Source of the DNA: Diaporthe sp. PMI_573
Taxonomy: Eukaryota; Ascomycota; Sordariomycetes; Diaporthales; Diaporthaceae
Reading direction: 5' to 3'
DNA length: 64,000 bases
Assembly: GCA_021399435.1 (NCBI GenBank)
Contig: JAJTUP010000013.1
Location: 930,001 to 994,000, forward strand
Of this stretch, positions 44,475 to 56,057 are shown piece after piece; within the stretch, counting starts at the first letter, position 1, and each line of letters opens with the position of its first letter. The position numbers and the translations under genes are program-made. Below the pieces are notes generated by a model. That model was not told the origin of the DNA, did not search any database, and saw nothing but the letters and a program-made list of their open reading frames with translations.

Positions 44475-46649
44475 ATGGACGCCAAGGTAAATGACTCCTG
44501 ACCGTTCTGCAAGCCATCAGATCTCCTTCCTAAACACTCCCATTGTAATTCGACTCGTTCATACTGCCCCGTCTCGTCGCAATACTTGCGCCACTTCAAA
44601 CCTCCCAAGCAACGCCAGACTCACTTACTCTGTCACCCATCATAGCCCCAGCGCCCGCTGCGACCCTTCGCAGCGCAAGTTCATCAGAACGAGAACTTGC
44701 CCCTCAATACCAACATCCACGCATCCAAGAACGGCCAGAAACATCAGGGCAGTTTGAACGGTGCCATGAATGCTGGGGGTTTTAAGGGATCTGTCAAGCG
44801 AGCTGCATTTGGAGACCTGAGCAACACGTCTGCACCCACCGTCAGCCAGGCCACCAAGGGTCTTGCGAAGCACACGGCAAACACGGCGAAGATGGTTCCT
44901 TACAAGGACGACAACAAGGAGAACGCCATCAAGGCTGGAAAGAGCAAAGAAGCCTTCCTTAGACCAGCTCAGCGGCCATCTAATGGATTAAAGCCGTCGT
45001 CGAACGCAGCCGGCTTCTCACAGGCCGAGTCTCGAGGACACGCCATCGTGAAACAGACCGCCCCCAAGAAAGCAACTTTTGTCTATGCCGACGAACCCCA
45101 GCAGAAGCAACAGACCCTCAGTCGCCATTACAGGAGCCAGCCCTACCTCAGAGCCGCCGACGCGCCCGTCTTGCGCCGAACACAAAGCAAACACAACATC
45201 CAGGAGGAGAAGCCCTACGATGCCGAGGACGAGCTTGACGAAACGCCCTACGAGGACGCGGTGGAAGAGCTCCCTCGACGCGACGCGTACATACCTTCGC
45301 AGGTGCCGATTTCAGAGCCAGTGCAGCCACACACGACTGCTGACGCGAAGCCCTCGCAGCATCTGCCCCCGCTAGGTTCCATGCACTCGCTACAACCAGT
45401 ATCATCCGGCCCAGAGCCGGAGGAGTACTGGGACGAGGAGGATGACGAGGATCTGTACGATGAGCAAGGATACACGACGGCCCATTCATTCAGGTCACAC
45501 GGGGATAATACCACCACCGGCGCAACAACTCTCCTTGTACCGAAGGTGACGTCCGGCATCCAGGAGGAGCTAGAAGAGGCGAAATTCTACGTCGAGGACA
45601 ATCGCCTGCAGGATGACATTGACGAGGAAGAGTGGGACGTGAGTATGGTTGCAGAGTACGGCGAGGAGATCTTTCAGTACATGCGGGAGCTCGAGGTGGG
45701 CCGGCCAGCAACCCCTTCGTGTCATGGCGCTCTTTGACTGACACTGGAGAAACAGATAAAGATGCTGCCGAACCCTCATTACATGACCGAGGTCCAGGCT
45801 GAGATCCAGTGGTCCATGCGCTCCGTGCTTATGGACTGGCTTGTCCAGGTCCACAACCGATTCTCTCTGCTCCCAGAGACACTCTTCCTGACTGTAAACT
45901 ACATTGACCGCTTCCTTTCGAACAAGATGGTGTCTCTTGGTAAGCTCCAGCTGGTTGGTGCCACGGCCATTTTCGTTGCAGCCAAGTACGAGGAGATCAA
46001 CTGCCCCTCCGTACAAGAGATTGTCTTCATGGTCGACGGCGGCTACACCGTGGATGAGATCCTCAAGGCCGAGCGTTTTATGCTGAGCATGCTTCAATTC
46101 GAGCTGGGCTGGCCTGGCCCCATGAGCTTCCTGCGTCGGATCAGCAAGGCTGATGACTACGACCTGGAGACCCGGACCCTGGCGAAGTACTTCCTGGAGG
46201 TTACCATCATGGACGAGCGCTTCATAGGCTGCACGCCCAGCTATCTTTCCGCCGGTGCCCACTGCTTGGCACGCTTGATGCTCAAGAAGGGCGATTGGGT
46301 GAGTTCAGATCCAACCTACGGTCAGCGTATCGACGGCCATAAGCTAAACTCCCTCTGGTCACTCGGGCATATCCATTACTCGGGCTACACGTGGGCTCAG
46401 ATCAAGCCCCTTGTGGCCATGCTGCTCGAGTGCTGCCGGTCTCCACAGAAGCACCACACTGCCGTATACGAGAAATATGCCGACCGCCGATTCAAAAAGG
46501 CCTCTACCTTCGTCGAGGAGGAGGTGAACAAGGGGTTCGTCCTTCCTTTCAGCCACTCAGTCCCGCGGCTGTCCCTGTGTGGTGCTTCTCAGGAGCCTTC
46601 TGCTTCGCTGAGGTTCCCTCTCCCCGACCTGATCCTCGCCGAGTCCTGA
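44475..46649 (+). CDS. G2/mitotic B-type cyclin
   Basis: Exons 44475-44486, 44688-45695 and 45756-46649 give 637 aa as written, or 617 aa if a 60-nt in-frame segment (46299-46358) is removed as an intron. B cyclins activate the Cdk1 kinase for mitosis. A destruction box RAAFGDLSN lies at residues 42-50 and a KEN box at 81-83, so APC/C-driven turnover is expected. The N-terminal half is otherwise disordered and acidic. The cyclin box starts in exon 3 with MRSVLMDWLVQVHNRF, FLTVNYIDRFLS and LVGATAIFVAAKYEEI, followed by the second fold with YSGYTWAQIKPLV and HHTAVYEKYADRRFKKAS. Exon 1 encodes only MDAK; joining to the acceptor at 44685-44687 gives MDAKNENLP in frame. The odd intron 3 is treated as a finding. 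The precise first exon is inferred. Confidence 0.88.
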
Positions 46650-49157
46650 AGGGCGATCGCGCGTCTGTGACCCCGTGCCGATTCGAATGACACATTGCAT
46701 TTCCTCTGTATATGCTTAGGAAGCCACATATGCAACCCACATCTCGGTCCAGGTGTGATTTGTTGCTCATCTGGCTACCATCCACCGCAGCAGCCGGAAT
46801 GGAACCAAAACTTTCTTAATATTTCTTTGGCATAGACGACCTCACTAGCGAAGCACAATACGCTATCGCCGATCTTGTCCAACCCCGTGCTCGGGAGGGC
46901 CAGCGGACAGTTGCCTGCGATCAACGTCTCTCTAGGCTGCCGCCCCCCCCCCAACCCCCGGCTTCTTCGAACTACCGTGCTCTGGCGACAGGCAAATCGT
47001 CAGTCTACCAACACCTGTGGCTGGTGCCCTCAACACGTCTTTCCCTTTGATACCTCTCACGATACCAATTTACACCACCTGATGACTCGACGATAAAAAC
47101 GATGACGACACGCGAATGATTCTTTCCGACGGTTCTCCTGCGCGTTGCATTCTGCTTTCCAGCTTTTCCTACAACACTTTAATAGCAGACAATGGGTGCG
47201 GCACATCTGCATGGCGTTAGGTTTTACGAGGGGTGGTCTAGATATAGGGATGGACAGGAAGGGCAGTGGTAACCTGGGGCCAGGCGTTTCGTCATGGGCC
47301 CACGATGGTTAAATGGACCTGAATTATGGCCATGGTCCGGTCTTCCCTTACAACTTTGCCCTCGAGCGGGCCAAGACAGCTCAGCTGCGGCGACGGCTTG
47401 TCAGGTTGTGAGTGACCTGGAAGGTTGTGTATGAAGCATAGTTGAATTTAGAAGGAGGAGAAGAATGGTGTTGTTTTGTTACAGTGTGAGATATGTGACA
47501 TTCGGTGTGCCCCCCCCCCCCCAAAGCTTCAGGGGACGGGAGGGATGCCCTTGATCCGCATTGCAGTGCATGTGTTCTATTAGTTTACAGACTTGCTCGG
47601 GTGTAGGTCAGGCACGCACGCACGCAACAGGACTGTTACTGATAATCCAAAAGTAATGCAAGGCTTTCTGGTGCTTGCCTCTTTTCATCATGAGATGTTA
47701 CATCCCCGGAGCCGGCCTGACGCATGAACCCCCATCAGCCGGTTCTGTTTGCCTCGGCAAAGTAGCATTCTGAGACAGCCGCAAAGCACACGAGCAACTA
47801 ACAAGATAACAATATGCCATGGCAGACCCTTACAATGTGAGTTAATGGACATAGGGCGCAATCATTGCATGGGGACAACTGTGCGGAATAATCGCAGGCT
47901 AAGCATTCTGTGAGCGCTTGACTGTGACTGCCAGGTAGATGAGACTTGACATGACCGGAAAGACTTTCCTATCTCAGTTGCTGACGATCAGCTATGCTGA
48001 ACCCACCGGGACAGGCGGGTTGCCTGGCAGGTCCGGAATAGTATAGAGATCTCAACGCCCCAAGCGCACCAGTCCGAGCCCGAGAGATGCTGAACGAAAG
48101 ACCCACTACTGTGTATGAGGGCTGCCGAGGTGGCAGGGCCCGAGTTCTGCCGGTCCAGGCACTTGCTAGCTTACCACAAATGTTGTATGCACGACACACT
48201 ATCGGCCTAGCAAATATCAGACGAACCGTTTGCTTGCATTGCTTGTTGACGTCTGCTCGGATTTCTTGTCCGGAATGTGATAAACAAGCTGGAAGCGCGG
48301 CATGTTGTCACTCTCCAAGGTTGACTGCCGCCCTGAGGGATATTTAAGCTTTCTCCACCCAGGAGTGCCAGGCTGTCGGGAGAGTCCGGCCTTAGCGAGA
48401 GAAGGCCCCTTTGGGACGATGATCCTTGGGTCATAGGCGTTCTGTCTCGTCCTTGATTGCGCGACGGTGGGCAGCACTACCCATGGCCCGTGCGTGAACT
48501 AATTCCTGGAGAGGCGGAGGGCAAAGTACTCTGTACCCCATGCCCCTTGATCTGGGGGAACAAGGCTCCGGCTAGAGCTCAGCAGGGCCCTGGCCCCGGT
48601 TTAGTGTACTACTGCCTTCTGGCCCAATTCCCCGAGCTACTCCGTGCCCGCCGAGGATCGCTCTGCTTTTTGAAAATTTCCAAGCAGCCTTTTGGACACC
48701 CACTCATTGCATCCGACACGTCGCCAATCATTCACATTGTGTCGCACAAGTCATTCCCAACCTTATCCACGGTCGCAAGCACCCAGACATTCTTAGGATA
48801 CCACTTTTTGCCTTGTACCCAGCCTTCCTTGTGCCTATTGTGCAACTGTTCCTCTCCACTCCGACCCGTGTGAAGAGGCCAAATTATCGCCAACCGAGAA
48901 AATAGTGGACTCTAAGCGGACCGCCCACCCCCCCCCTTTGACGCGCTTGAGTCAACCATATTGGCTCCTCGTTCTGACAATCCTCCTCCAACATCGGAGC
49001 CGACGCCTATCACGAAACAACCCAGACCTCCTCATGTGCTTGCGATAACCTGGCTCCCACCTACAACCAGCCTCCTATTCCTTTGAGCCCACTTTCTACC
49101 CTCCCGCCAGCTACACATATCCTCCTTGTCCCCGAGACAGCGCCAATTCCCTCCACA
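46650..49157. other. Intergenic region, cyclin B to mitochondrial carrier
   Basis: About 2.5 kb between two genes on the same strand. No frame has recognisable content. C10 (46943-46952), C13 (47510-47522) and C9 (about 48928-48936) runs and a short (CACG)n stretch (about 47610-47625) are the only simple features seen. Confidence 0.55.
47510..47522. repeat. C13 homopolymer
   Basis: Thirteen C in a row, the longest G/C run in the window; intergenic. Confidence 0.9.
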
Positions 49158-51412
49158 ATGTCCAAGGCAGTCGCTGTGAAGGAGGCTGTCAAGGAGACCC
49201 TCATAGGCTCCGAGGAGCCCGTGCAGGTGTCTGCCCAGACAAAGGCTCGCTTCAATTCCAATGCCATCAAGGACCCCGAGTCCGGAGAGCTATTTATGGG
49301 CCAGGATGAGTTCATCAATGCCGTTGCCCCTTCAGATGAGGACTATGTGAGTCAATGCACATTGATTCCGCCCCAAGACCACCATGTTGCCAGGAAGCTG
49401 ACAATGCCTCCGGAACACAGCACAAGATCAAGCGAGACCAGTATCGCCTCCTCTTCTCGGTCGCAGATCGTCAGAAGAAGGGCCGTATTACCATGTCAGA
49501 CTGGGCCTACTTCGAGAACCTTTTGAACAAGCCAGACGCCGAGTACGAGATCGCTTTCCGACTTTTCGATGTTGAACGTCTCGGTACTGTAAAGTATGAG
49601 GACTTCCGCCGGCTATATGAACTGAACAAGGGACCCGGCAGCATCCCATTCGACTGGGACTGCGAGTGGGCCAAGCTGTATATCGGCAGCACCAAGAAGA
49701 GGCATGCCATGGACTATGAGCAGTTCTCCCAAATGCTGCGGGGTCTGCAAGGCGAGAGGATCCGCCAGGCATTCCTGCAATTCGACAAGGACGGCGACGG
49801 GTTCATCGAGCCCGAGGACTTCGAGCGCATCATCCTCGAGACTTCGAAGCACAAGCTCTCCGACCACCTCCTCGAGCACCTCAGCACCTTGTGCAACATC
49901 TCCAAGGGCAGCAAGATCTCGTACGCAAACGTGCGTGCTTTCCAGAACATGATTAAGGAGATGGATCTGGTAGAGCTCATTGTCCGCCGCGCATGTGCCA
50001 AGAGCAAGGATGGCAGGATCACCCGTGCTGAGTTCCTGAACCAGGCCGCCAAGGTCACCCGCTTCTCCCTATTCACGCCCATGGAGGCCGACATCCTCTT
50101 CCACTTTGCCAGTATTGACGAGCCGTCCGGCCGCCTGGCTCTGAAGGACTTCGCCAAAGTGCTGGATCCATCGTGGAGGAGCCCAGCGTACGATGATTCC
50201 GGTTCAGGCGCGGCATTGCAGGCCAAGTCCGCCAGTACAGCATTCCTCAGCAAGGTCCTGGAGTCCGGATACAATTTCGCCCTCGGCAGTCTAGCTGGCG
50301 CCTTTGGGGCCTTCATGGTCTACCCCATCGACCTCGTGAAGACGAGAATGCAGAACCAGAGAAGCGCGGCCGTAGGGCAGCAGCTTTACAACAACTCGCT
50401 CGACTGCTTCCGTAAGGTGGTCCGCAATGAAGGTTTCCGTGGCTTGTATTCTGGTGTCATGCCCCAACTCGTCGGTGTGGCCCCGGAGAAGGCCATCAAG
50501 TTGACTGTCAATGACCTTGTGCGGGGGTTCTTCACGGACAAGAAGACAGGCAACATCCATCTACTAGCTGAGATCCTGGCCGGTGGAAGCGCTGGTGGTT
50601 GTCAAGTGGTTAGTACTTACATGTGAAATAAGCGTTGGTGTAGTTCGGGCGGGACGTGCTAACCAATCTTGCGCCAACAGGTCTTCACCAACCCCCTCGA
50701 GATCGTCAAGATTCGGTTGCAGGTACAAGGCGAAGCCGTCAAGTCAGGCGCCGAGACTGCACCCAAGCGATCGGCGATGTGGATTGTCCGTAACCTCGGT
50801 CTCGCCGGCCTCTACAAGGGAGCCTCTGCCTGCTTGCTGCGTGATGTGCCCTTCTCCGCCATCTACTTCCCGACATACAGTCATCTGAAGAAGGATCTGT
50901 TCGGAGAGTCGCCGACCAAGAAGCTGGGCATCGTTCAGCTTCTGACAGCGGGTGCAATCGCCGGTATGCCTGCGGCGTATCTCACCACCCCCGCAGACGT
51001 GATCAAGACTCGTCTCCAGGTAGAAGCCCGCAAGGGTGACACCACCTACAACGGCCTCACCCATGCGGCCAGGACCATCCTGAAGGAAGAGGGCTTCAAG
51101 GCATTCTTCAAGGGTGGACCAGCCCGTATCCTGCGGTCCTCGCCACAGTTCGGCTTCACCCTCGCTGCATATGAAGTTCTCCAGCGGACGATTCCGTTCC
51201 CCGGCGGCGCGAAGAGTTCGACCGGTGGTGGTGTGTCGGAGGCAATGGCCACGCTCAAGGACAAGATCGACACGAGTCCATTTGCGAGGAGCAGAAACTC
51301 GCTCAAGATCATTCTGGATCTGGATGAGGACTTCGGACGTGCGAAGCTGCCGGATCAGAAGGGATGGAAGCAGCTCCCCTCTTATATGCAGGGCAGCGCA
51401 CCCGAGGCCTAA
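49158..51412 (+). CDS. agc1: EF-hand mitochondrial aspartate/glutamate carrier (AGC1/aralar type)
   Basis: Three exons, 49158-49346, 49421-50608 and 50681-51412, give 702 aa. The carrier exchanges aspartate for glutamate plus a proton across the mitochondrial inner membrane and serves the malate-aspartate shuttle. The N-terminal half is an EF-hand regulatory domain; one loop is canonical ([12 protein letters not shown], from residue 185) and others are degenerate. The C-terminal half has three solute-carrier repeats with signature motifs PIDLVKTR (about 365), PLEIVKIR (about 464) and PADVIKTR (about 563), each followed by the expected loop. Length and arrangement match metazoan aralar/citrin rather than the short yeast Agc1 layout. 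Intron 1 has GTGAGT and ACACAG, intron 2 has GTTAGT, branch GCTAAC and AACAG; both are phase 0. Confidence 0.95.
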
Positions 51413-53247
51413 GGTGGCCGAGCCTGAGAAATCAGACGATTCTTTGCAGTCAGGCCACCACATTCTGGGCCGGATGTCACCCTTCCACAGCACAACCCCA
51501 ACAATCAAACCCACCCACACCTTCTTGCTGAACGCGGGCTTCTCCACATCTGGGGGAACCAGGGTCACACACAACATGGACCCAAGCAAGCGACACAGCA
51601 CCAGCAATGTTTCCGATGCTGCTTTGCCTCCACGCCCTCAGTCGGCAAATGGCACCAAAGAGGAACAAGACATTCAATGACCACAATAAGCATATGCGTG
51701 CATGCATAGACAGGCACCTACGGAGTTTTCATGGAGATCAAGTTTACCATCATTATTATTCTGCTCTACACATATTTTTTTTTTTTTTTAGAGTTCTACC
51801 CCCTTTTCACTTTTCATTTTCAGATTTCTTCTGTCTGCAGATGTTTTCGATATTTCACCCCCCCCCCACCCAACCTACCTATTGATGAGGCAGGTTGTCT
51901 TCCAATTTTGTACCACATACCTGACATGCCCGAAGAGCCCGGGGTGAATAACACCACCTTCAGGGCTACACTACCCCAAACTCAGCACGGCGGGCGTGTC
52001 AAGGACAGAGAGAGAGAGTCAATGTTTTGCACACGTTCATGTGTTCACATGCAAAGAAAGAGAGAAAAGTACAACGTTGTAAGAGGACTTGCATAGACCT
52101 CAGATGGCTTGAAGATAGATGGTTTTTGCATCATCCTAGATAGCATGTCAGATTAGACTAGAGGGTTGAGATCTGGCCCCGCTCCTCGGGGGGCAGTCCA
52201 CGTTGTGCCTTGGAGGCACACCCTTCCTTGGGTCATGTATTCACACAATCAGGAAAGAAATGTCTGGATAGAGTTGTTTGGAGATGGATGAGCTTGGGAG
52301 CCCCTGTCCGGCTAGATGGGCCAGACACATGAATGACAGCAGATTATGACCATTGATTTCAAGATGTTTTGGTGTTCTGAGTGATTTCGGTCTACCCTGG
52401 ATATTGCAATTGTCTTTTTATGTCACTGGACACCACCCAATCTCGGCAGGACTTGTCGTCGGAAGATTTCAGAGCACAAGTGTATACGTCTCCAAGCTGT
52501 ATCGGTATCAGTCTAGCTGTTTAATGGGCCTCTCCTAGAGATCGTACTCTTGACCTGCTAGGACTCCTTGGAAGAATGATGACGCTTCTTTGCTGTATAC
52601 CAGCCGGCTTCCAAGGTTGCCAGCCCCACCAGACCAGACATAGCCCCACCCGTCCTGGGCTACGAGGTGGAACAAAGGTTGACTTCTACTTTGTGTGTAT
52701 AATGGGACAACTTGCAATGCTCCCAGCAGGGCAGTGATGTGACTCTAGGGCCACACAAAGGTAGGAAAGAATTGATTTGTTAGGTTGAGACCGAGCTTAT
52801 GGCAGGTGCTTTTTGACCACAGTTTTCAGGTTCACGGCATTGTATAAAAGGCATGATGATTTCGTGCTGAAAATAACCAAGATGCATCAAATGCCTGCCT
52901 TGCAGTTGCAAGTTTTGGCTAGTTTGAGATGACTTACACAATGGTATGCATCCAGGGTCCCTCGCCAAGTGTTGATCAAATCCAGGGTCCGATGATAAGA
53001 TAAGCACTGATCGCCCACACCCACGCCCACGCCCACGCCAACGCCCACGTGGGGCCGGTCGCCTGAGGGCCGGCGCTACTCCCGAGGTCACAGGAGCTCC
53101 AACGGCGGCCATAGCACGCAATCCGAGACGCCAATGCTGTGCATTTTTTGGACTCATGAAGCCCTCGAACATTTCCCTGCCCTCCTCAACACCAATGTGC
53201 CATATTCCACAACTGTATGGAGTATAAGCGAATAGGAAGTCAGCAAA
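51413..53247. other. Intergenic region, carrier to PQ-loop transporter
   Basis: About 1.8 kb. It holds a T-run (about 51776-51789), a C9 run (about 51858-51866), a GAGAGAGA stretch (about 52009-52018) and the inverted CCCACG hexamer array at 53012-53050. The 186-codon antisense frame at 52780-53340 has no domain. Confidence 0.55.
53012..53050 (-). repeat. Imperfect CCCACG hexanucleotide array (inverted copy)
   Basis: On the minus strand this reads GTGGGC-type units and shares an 18-base core, including the GTTGGC variant unit, with the array at 1974-2013. It sits about 200 bases ahead of the cystinosin-like start. Confidence 0.8.
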
Positions 53248-54262
53248 ATGGCAGTCGGGTTCTTTGAAGTCCTCTCCGGCCTCTTTGGCTGGGTGTACAC
53301 GCTGTGCTGGTCGCTCAGCTTCTACCCGTCTGTGGCTCACTCCTCACCATATTGGCATAAAGCTACTTCTTTGGTTCTTTGACAGCTGACTCTGAATGCT
53401 GTAGGCAGCCGCTGCTCAACTTCAAGCGCAAGTCGACGTCCGGCACCACGGTTGACTTTCCCCTCATCAACTGCCTGGGTATGTCGGCTTCTCCTCCCCT
53501 CAAAGTCAGTAATGGGGCTCCATGTCCAAGTATAGGCATAGCTGACCGCCCACTGCTTGACCAGGTTTCCTGTCCTACCTGATCTCCAACCTCGCCTTCT
53601 ACTACAGCCCCGTTGTGCGCGAGCAGTATGCGGCAAGGCACGATGGCCACACGCCTGCCGTGGCCTTCAACGACATCGTATTCGCGGCCCACGCGCTGCT
53701 CCTCTCGCTGATCACGACCTCGCAGTACTTCTTCCCGGGATCGTGGGGCTTCACGCCGTCGGCGGGCAACCGGCCCAGCCGATTCATCACGGGCACGGCG
53801 CTGGGGTGCACAGCCGGGGTGTTGGCGGTGGTGGTCCTGATCGCGGGGGTGTCAGAGTCGCCGAGCGGCTCTGTTGGGGCGGCGACATCGTGGTGCTGGC
53901 TGGATGCCGTGTACGCGGTGGGCTATGTGAAGCTCTGGATCACGCTCATCAAATACACGCCGCAGGTGGTTGCCAACTTCCGCAACAAGAGCACGGTCGG
54001 CTGGAGCATCTGGCAGATCCTGCTGGACTTCTCGGGCGGCGTTCTGAGCATCGCCCAGCTCGTCATCGACAGCTCGCTGCAGGGCGACTGGAGCGGCGTC
54101 ACGGGGAACCCCGTCAAGTTTGCCCTCGGCAATGTCTCCATGGCGTACGACCTCGTCTTCTTTGCGCAGCACTACGTCCTGTACCGGGGCAATGACGGCG
54201 GCAAGAACGGCGAGAGGGAGGCTCTGCTGGAGAACGGGGAGACGCACGGGCGGATAGATTGA
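53248..54262 (+). CDS. Cystinosin-like PQ-loop lysosomal/vacuolar transporter
   Basis: Three exons, 53248-53327, 53405-53478 and 53565-54262, give 283 aa. Cystinosins are seven-helix proton-coupled cystine exporters of the vacuole/lysosome membrane. The first PQ loop, SFYPQPLLNFKRKSTSG, is near residues 24-40 and the second, KYTPQVVANFRNKSTVGWS, near 180; both are followed by the family-typical KRKS/RNKST helix start. About seven hydrophobic segments are visible. The first PQ Pro codon is split by intron 1 (CC plus G). Intron 1 has a GTCTGT donor with branch GCTGAC and TAG; intron 2 has GTATGT, branch GCTGAC and CCAG. The tail is EREALLENGET, containing an acidic-dileucine-like sorting motif. 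Closest yeast relative would be Ers1; substrate is inferred. Confidence 0.93.
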
Positions 54263-54588
54263 GGGTGTCTTGCAATGCCAGGTCGGTGGATCTAGAGGCT
54301 TTGAATGTTGTTCTGTTGGATTTTTGTGTTGATAGTCTCACGTTGCTGTGGAATCATACCCAATGCCATTACGATAGACCGTTTAGATGGATGCCTCTCT
54401 CATGTGCCTCCGGCGACAGCGCGGGGGCATATAGCCTGAATACTGAGCCCTCGTGTTCCACTACACTACCGAGAAATGGAACATGATGTCAACGTGAGAA
54501 GTGTACAAGTAATTTGGTGCCCATATATCTACTTCACATCATAATAGGGGGGGGGGGAACGTGCCCCTTCAGACTTCCAATTGCCATC
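54263..54588. other. Convergent intergenic region, cystinosin-like / DUF7704-type
   Basis: 326 bases between facing 3' ends, with a G11 run at 54547-54557. Nothing else recognised. Confidence 0.6.
54547..54557. repeat. G11 homopolymer
   Basis: Eleven G in a row, 30 bases beyond the stop codon of the DUF7704-type gene. Confidence 0.9.
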
Positions 54589-55062
54589 TTATCCTGTCTT
54601 AATCTTTGGCCTCGCCTCCTCTCCCGCCACACCAATGCCCAGCAAGAAGGCCACTCTCGCCGCGGCAAAACCACACGTGGGTATCATGACGAACCACTCC
54701 TCAAATCTCCAGCCTGCCGGGTCGAGCAATGAGCGCCAGCCCAGGGCGCTGCCGGCAGCCCTGATGTGGAGCAGGTCACACAGCAGCATGCCGCAGGTCA
54801 TGGCGGACCAGACGCGGACGTTGTCATTACCCGCAACGCGCAGCACCGCGGCCTCGTTGAAGGCAAAGAGGAAGTAGGTTGCTGCCAGCTGGTCCAGGAC
54901 GACCTGCAGGCTTGGGTGGTAGTAGGCCGGCGCATCCGGGCTCACCAGGTGGAGGTACTTGAGTGGTGCCCGCGCTGCGAGGAGGGCCCCGTAGAGGGCA
55001 CCGACGGGCTCCGCGTAGAGGAAGAGGAGGCGGTAGGCGGCTGCGATTCTGGGCTGGGCCAT
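54589..55062 (-). CDS. Small four-helix membrane protein, DUF7704-type
   Basis: A single exon of 157 aa. Four hydrophobic segments are visible: YRLLFLYAEPVGALYGALLAA, QLAATYFLFAFNEAAVL, VWSAMTCGMLLCDLLHI and a last one around FEEWFVMIPTCGFAAARVAFLLGIG. The YR.LFLYAEPVGALYGA start and LFAFNEA segment recall a fungus-specific uncharacterised family (DUF7704) as I remember it. It has no assigned function. The start at 55062 (MAQPRIAAAYR) matches the usual family start; the frame remains open upstream to 55392, but that part is AT-rich leader sequence. Family call from memory; membrane topology is predicted by eye. Confidence 0.75.
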   Translation of the reverse strand: MAQPRIAAAYRLLFLYAEPVGALYGALLAARAPLKYLHLVSPDAPAYYHPSLQVVLDQLAATYFLFAFNEAAVLRVAGNDNVRVWSAMTCGMLLCDLLHIRAAGSALGWRSLLDPAGWRFEEWFVMIPTCGFAAARVAFLLGIGVAGEEARPKIKTG

Positions 55063-56047
55063 GGTTTTATTTTTTATTTTTAATTTATTTTTTGGTATCG
55101 AATCTGTTGTGATGGCGATGTGTGATTGTTGGCGCGGGCTCCCCAAGACGATGATGTCTGGTGTGGGTGATAGGATGCTATTGCTGTGCATACGATTGTC
55201 TCCCTCGCTTTCTTCCAACCGACGTGTTCTCTTTCCGGGACTTTTATCTGTGTGTTCCATCTTGGTTAGCTTTGCCCCCCTGGGATCGGGCATCACATCG
55301 AGCTGGGCCAGGGCCGACCCGACATCAACTCTGGCGGAATTAAGTTTGAGCCCGTGAAGCCAACCCCAGACTGTTCCAACCGAGAGCTTCACTTAGTCAT
55401 GCAGTCAGCGTTGCGCCCGGCATATGTTCAGATGAATAAGATTCGCGGAACGCCTGCCATGCGTCAAATTCAAATTGGACGAGCCAGGGACAGGAGAAGG
55501 TCAACCCGTCTCATTAGCAACTTGACAGTTCTGCTGATCTATAGATAGTCATTGCCAGTAAACAACAAACGTCGGGCAGAAATGGTGTTCTCTTGCTGTG
55601 TGCTTACCCACCCCACCTACGCCCTCAGCCTGCCCGGCAGCAACTGCTTGGTCGGGACCGGATCGACGTTGCATTCCGCGTTGTGGGCCCCGGGAGGTTC
55701 CTCACCCCCCTGCCCAGGTGTGCTGCCCAGCCATCACCATCACCATCACCATCGGTATCGGCCTCGGCCTCGGCCTCGCGCTCTGGCTCGAGCCATGCCC
55801 CTCCTTCTCCATCTCACTGGTCAGATCCGGCAAGACAATACCAGATCAGATCTTGACAGGACCACAGCACGAGGTATCAAAGAATGGCACCGGCTGAAGC
55901 CCAAGCGCACTAGAGTTGTCTGGGCTCCTGGGTGTGAATGAAACGAAGAGGGCCCCGACAGCCACTCGATCCTCGAGCCATGAAATTCTCTAGGTCGGTG
56001 GAATGGTAGCGAACAGCCCCTCTTGCATTGTTCCGTACCACTCATTG

Positions 56048-56057
56048 CCCCCCCCCC
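56048..56057. repeat. C10 homopolymer
   Basis: Ten C in a row, intergenic. Confidence 0.9.
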
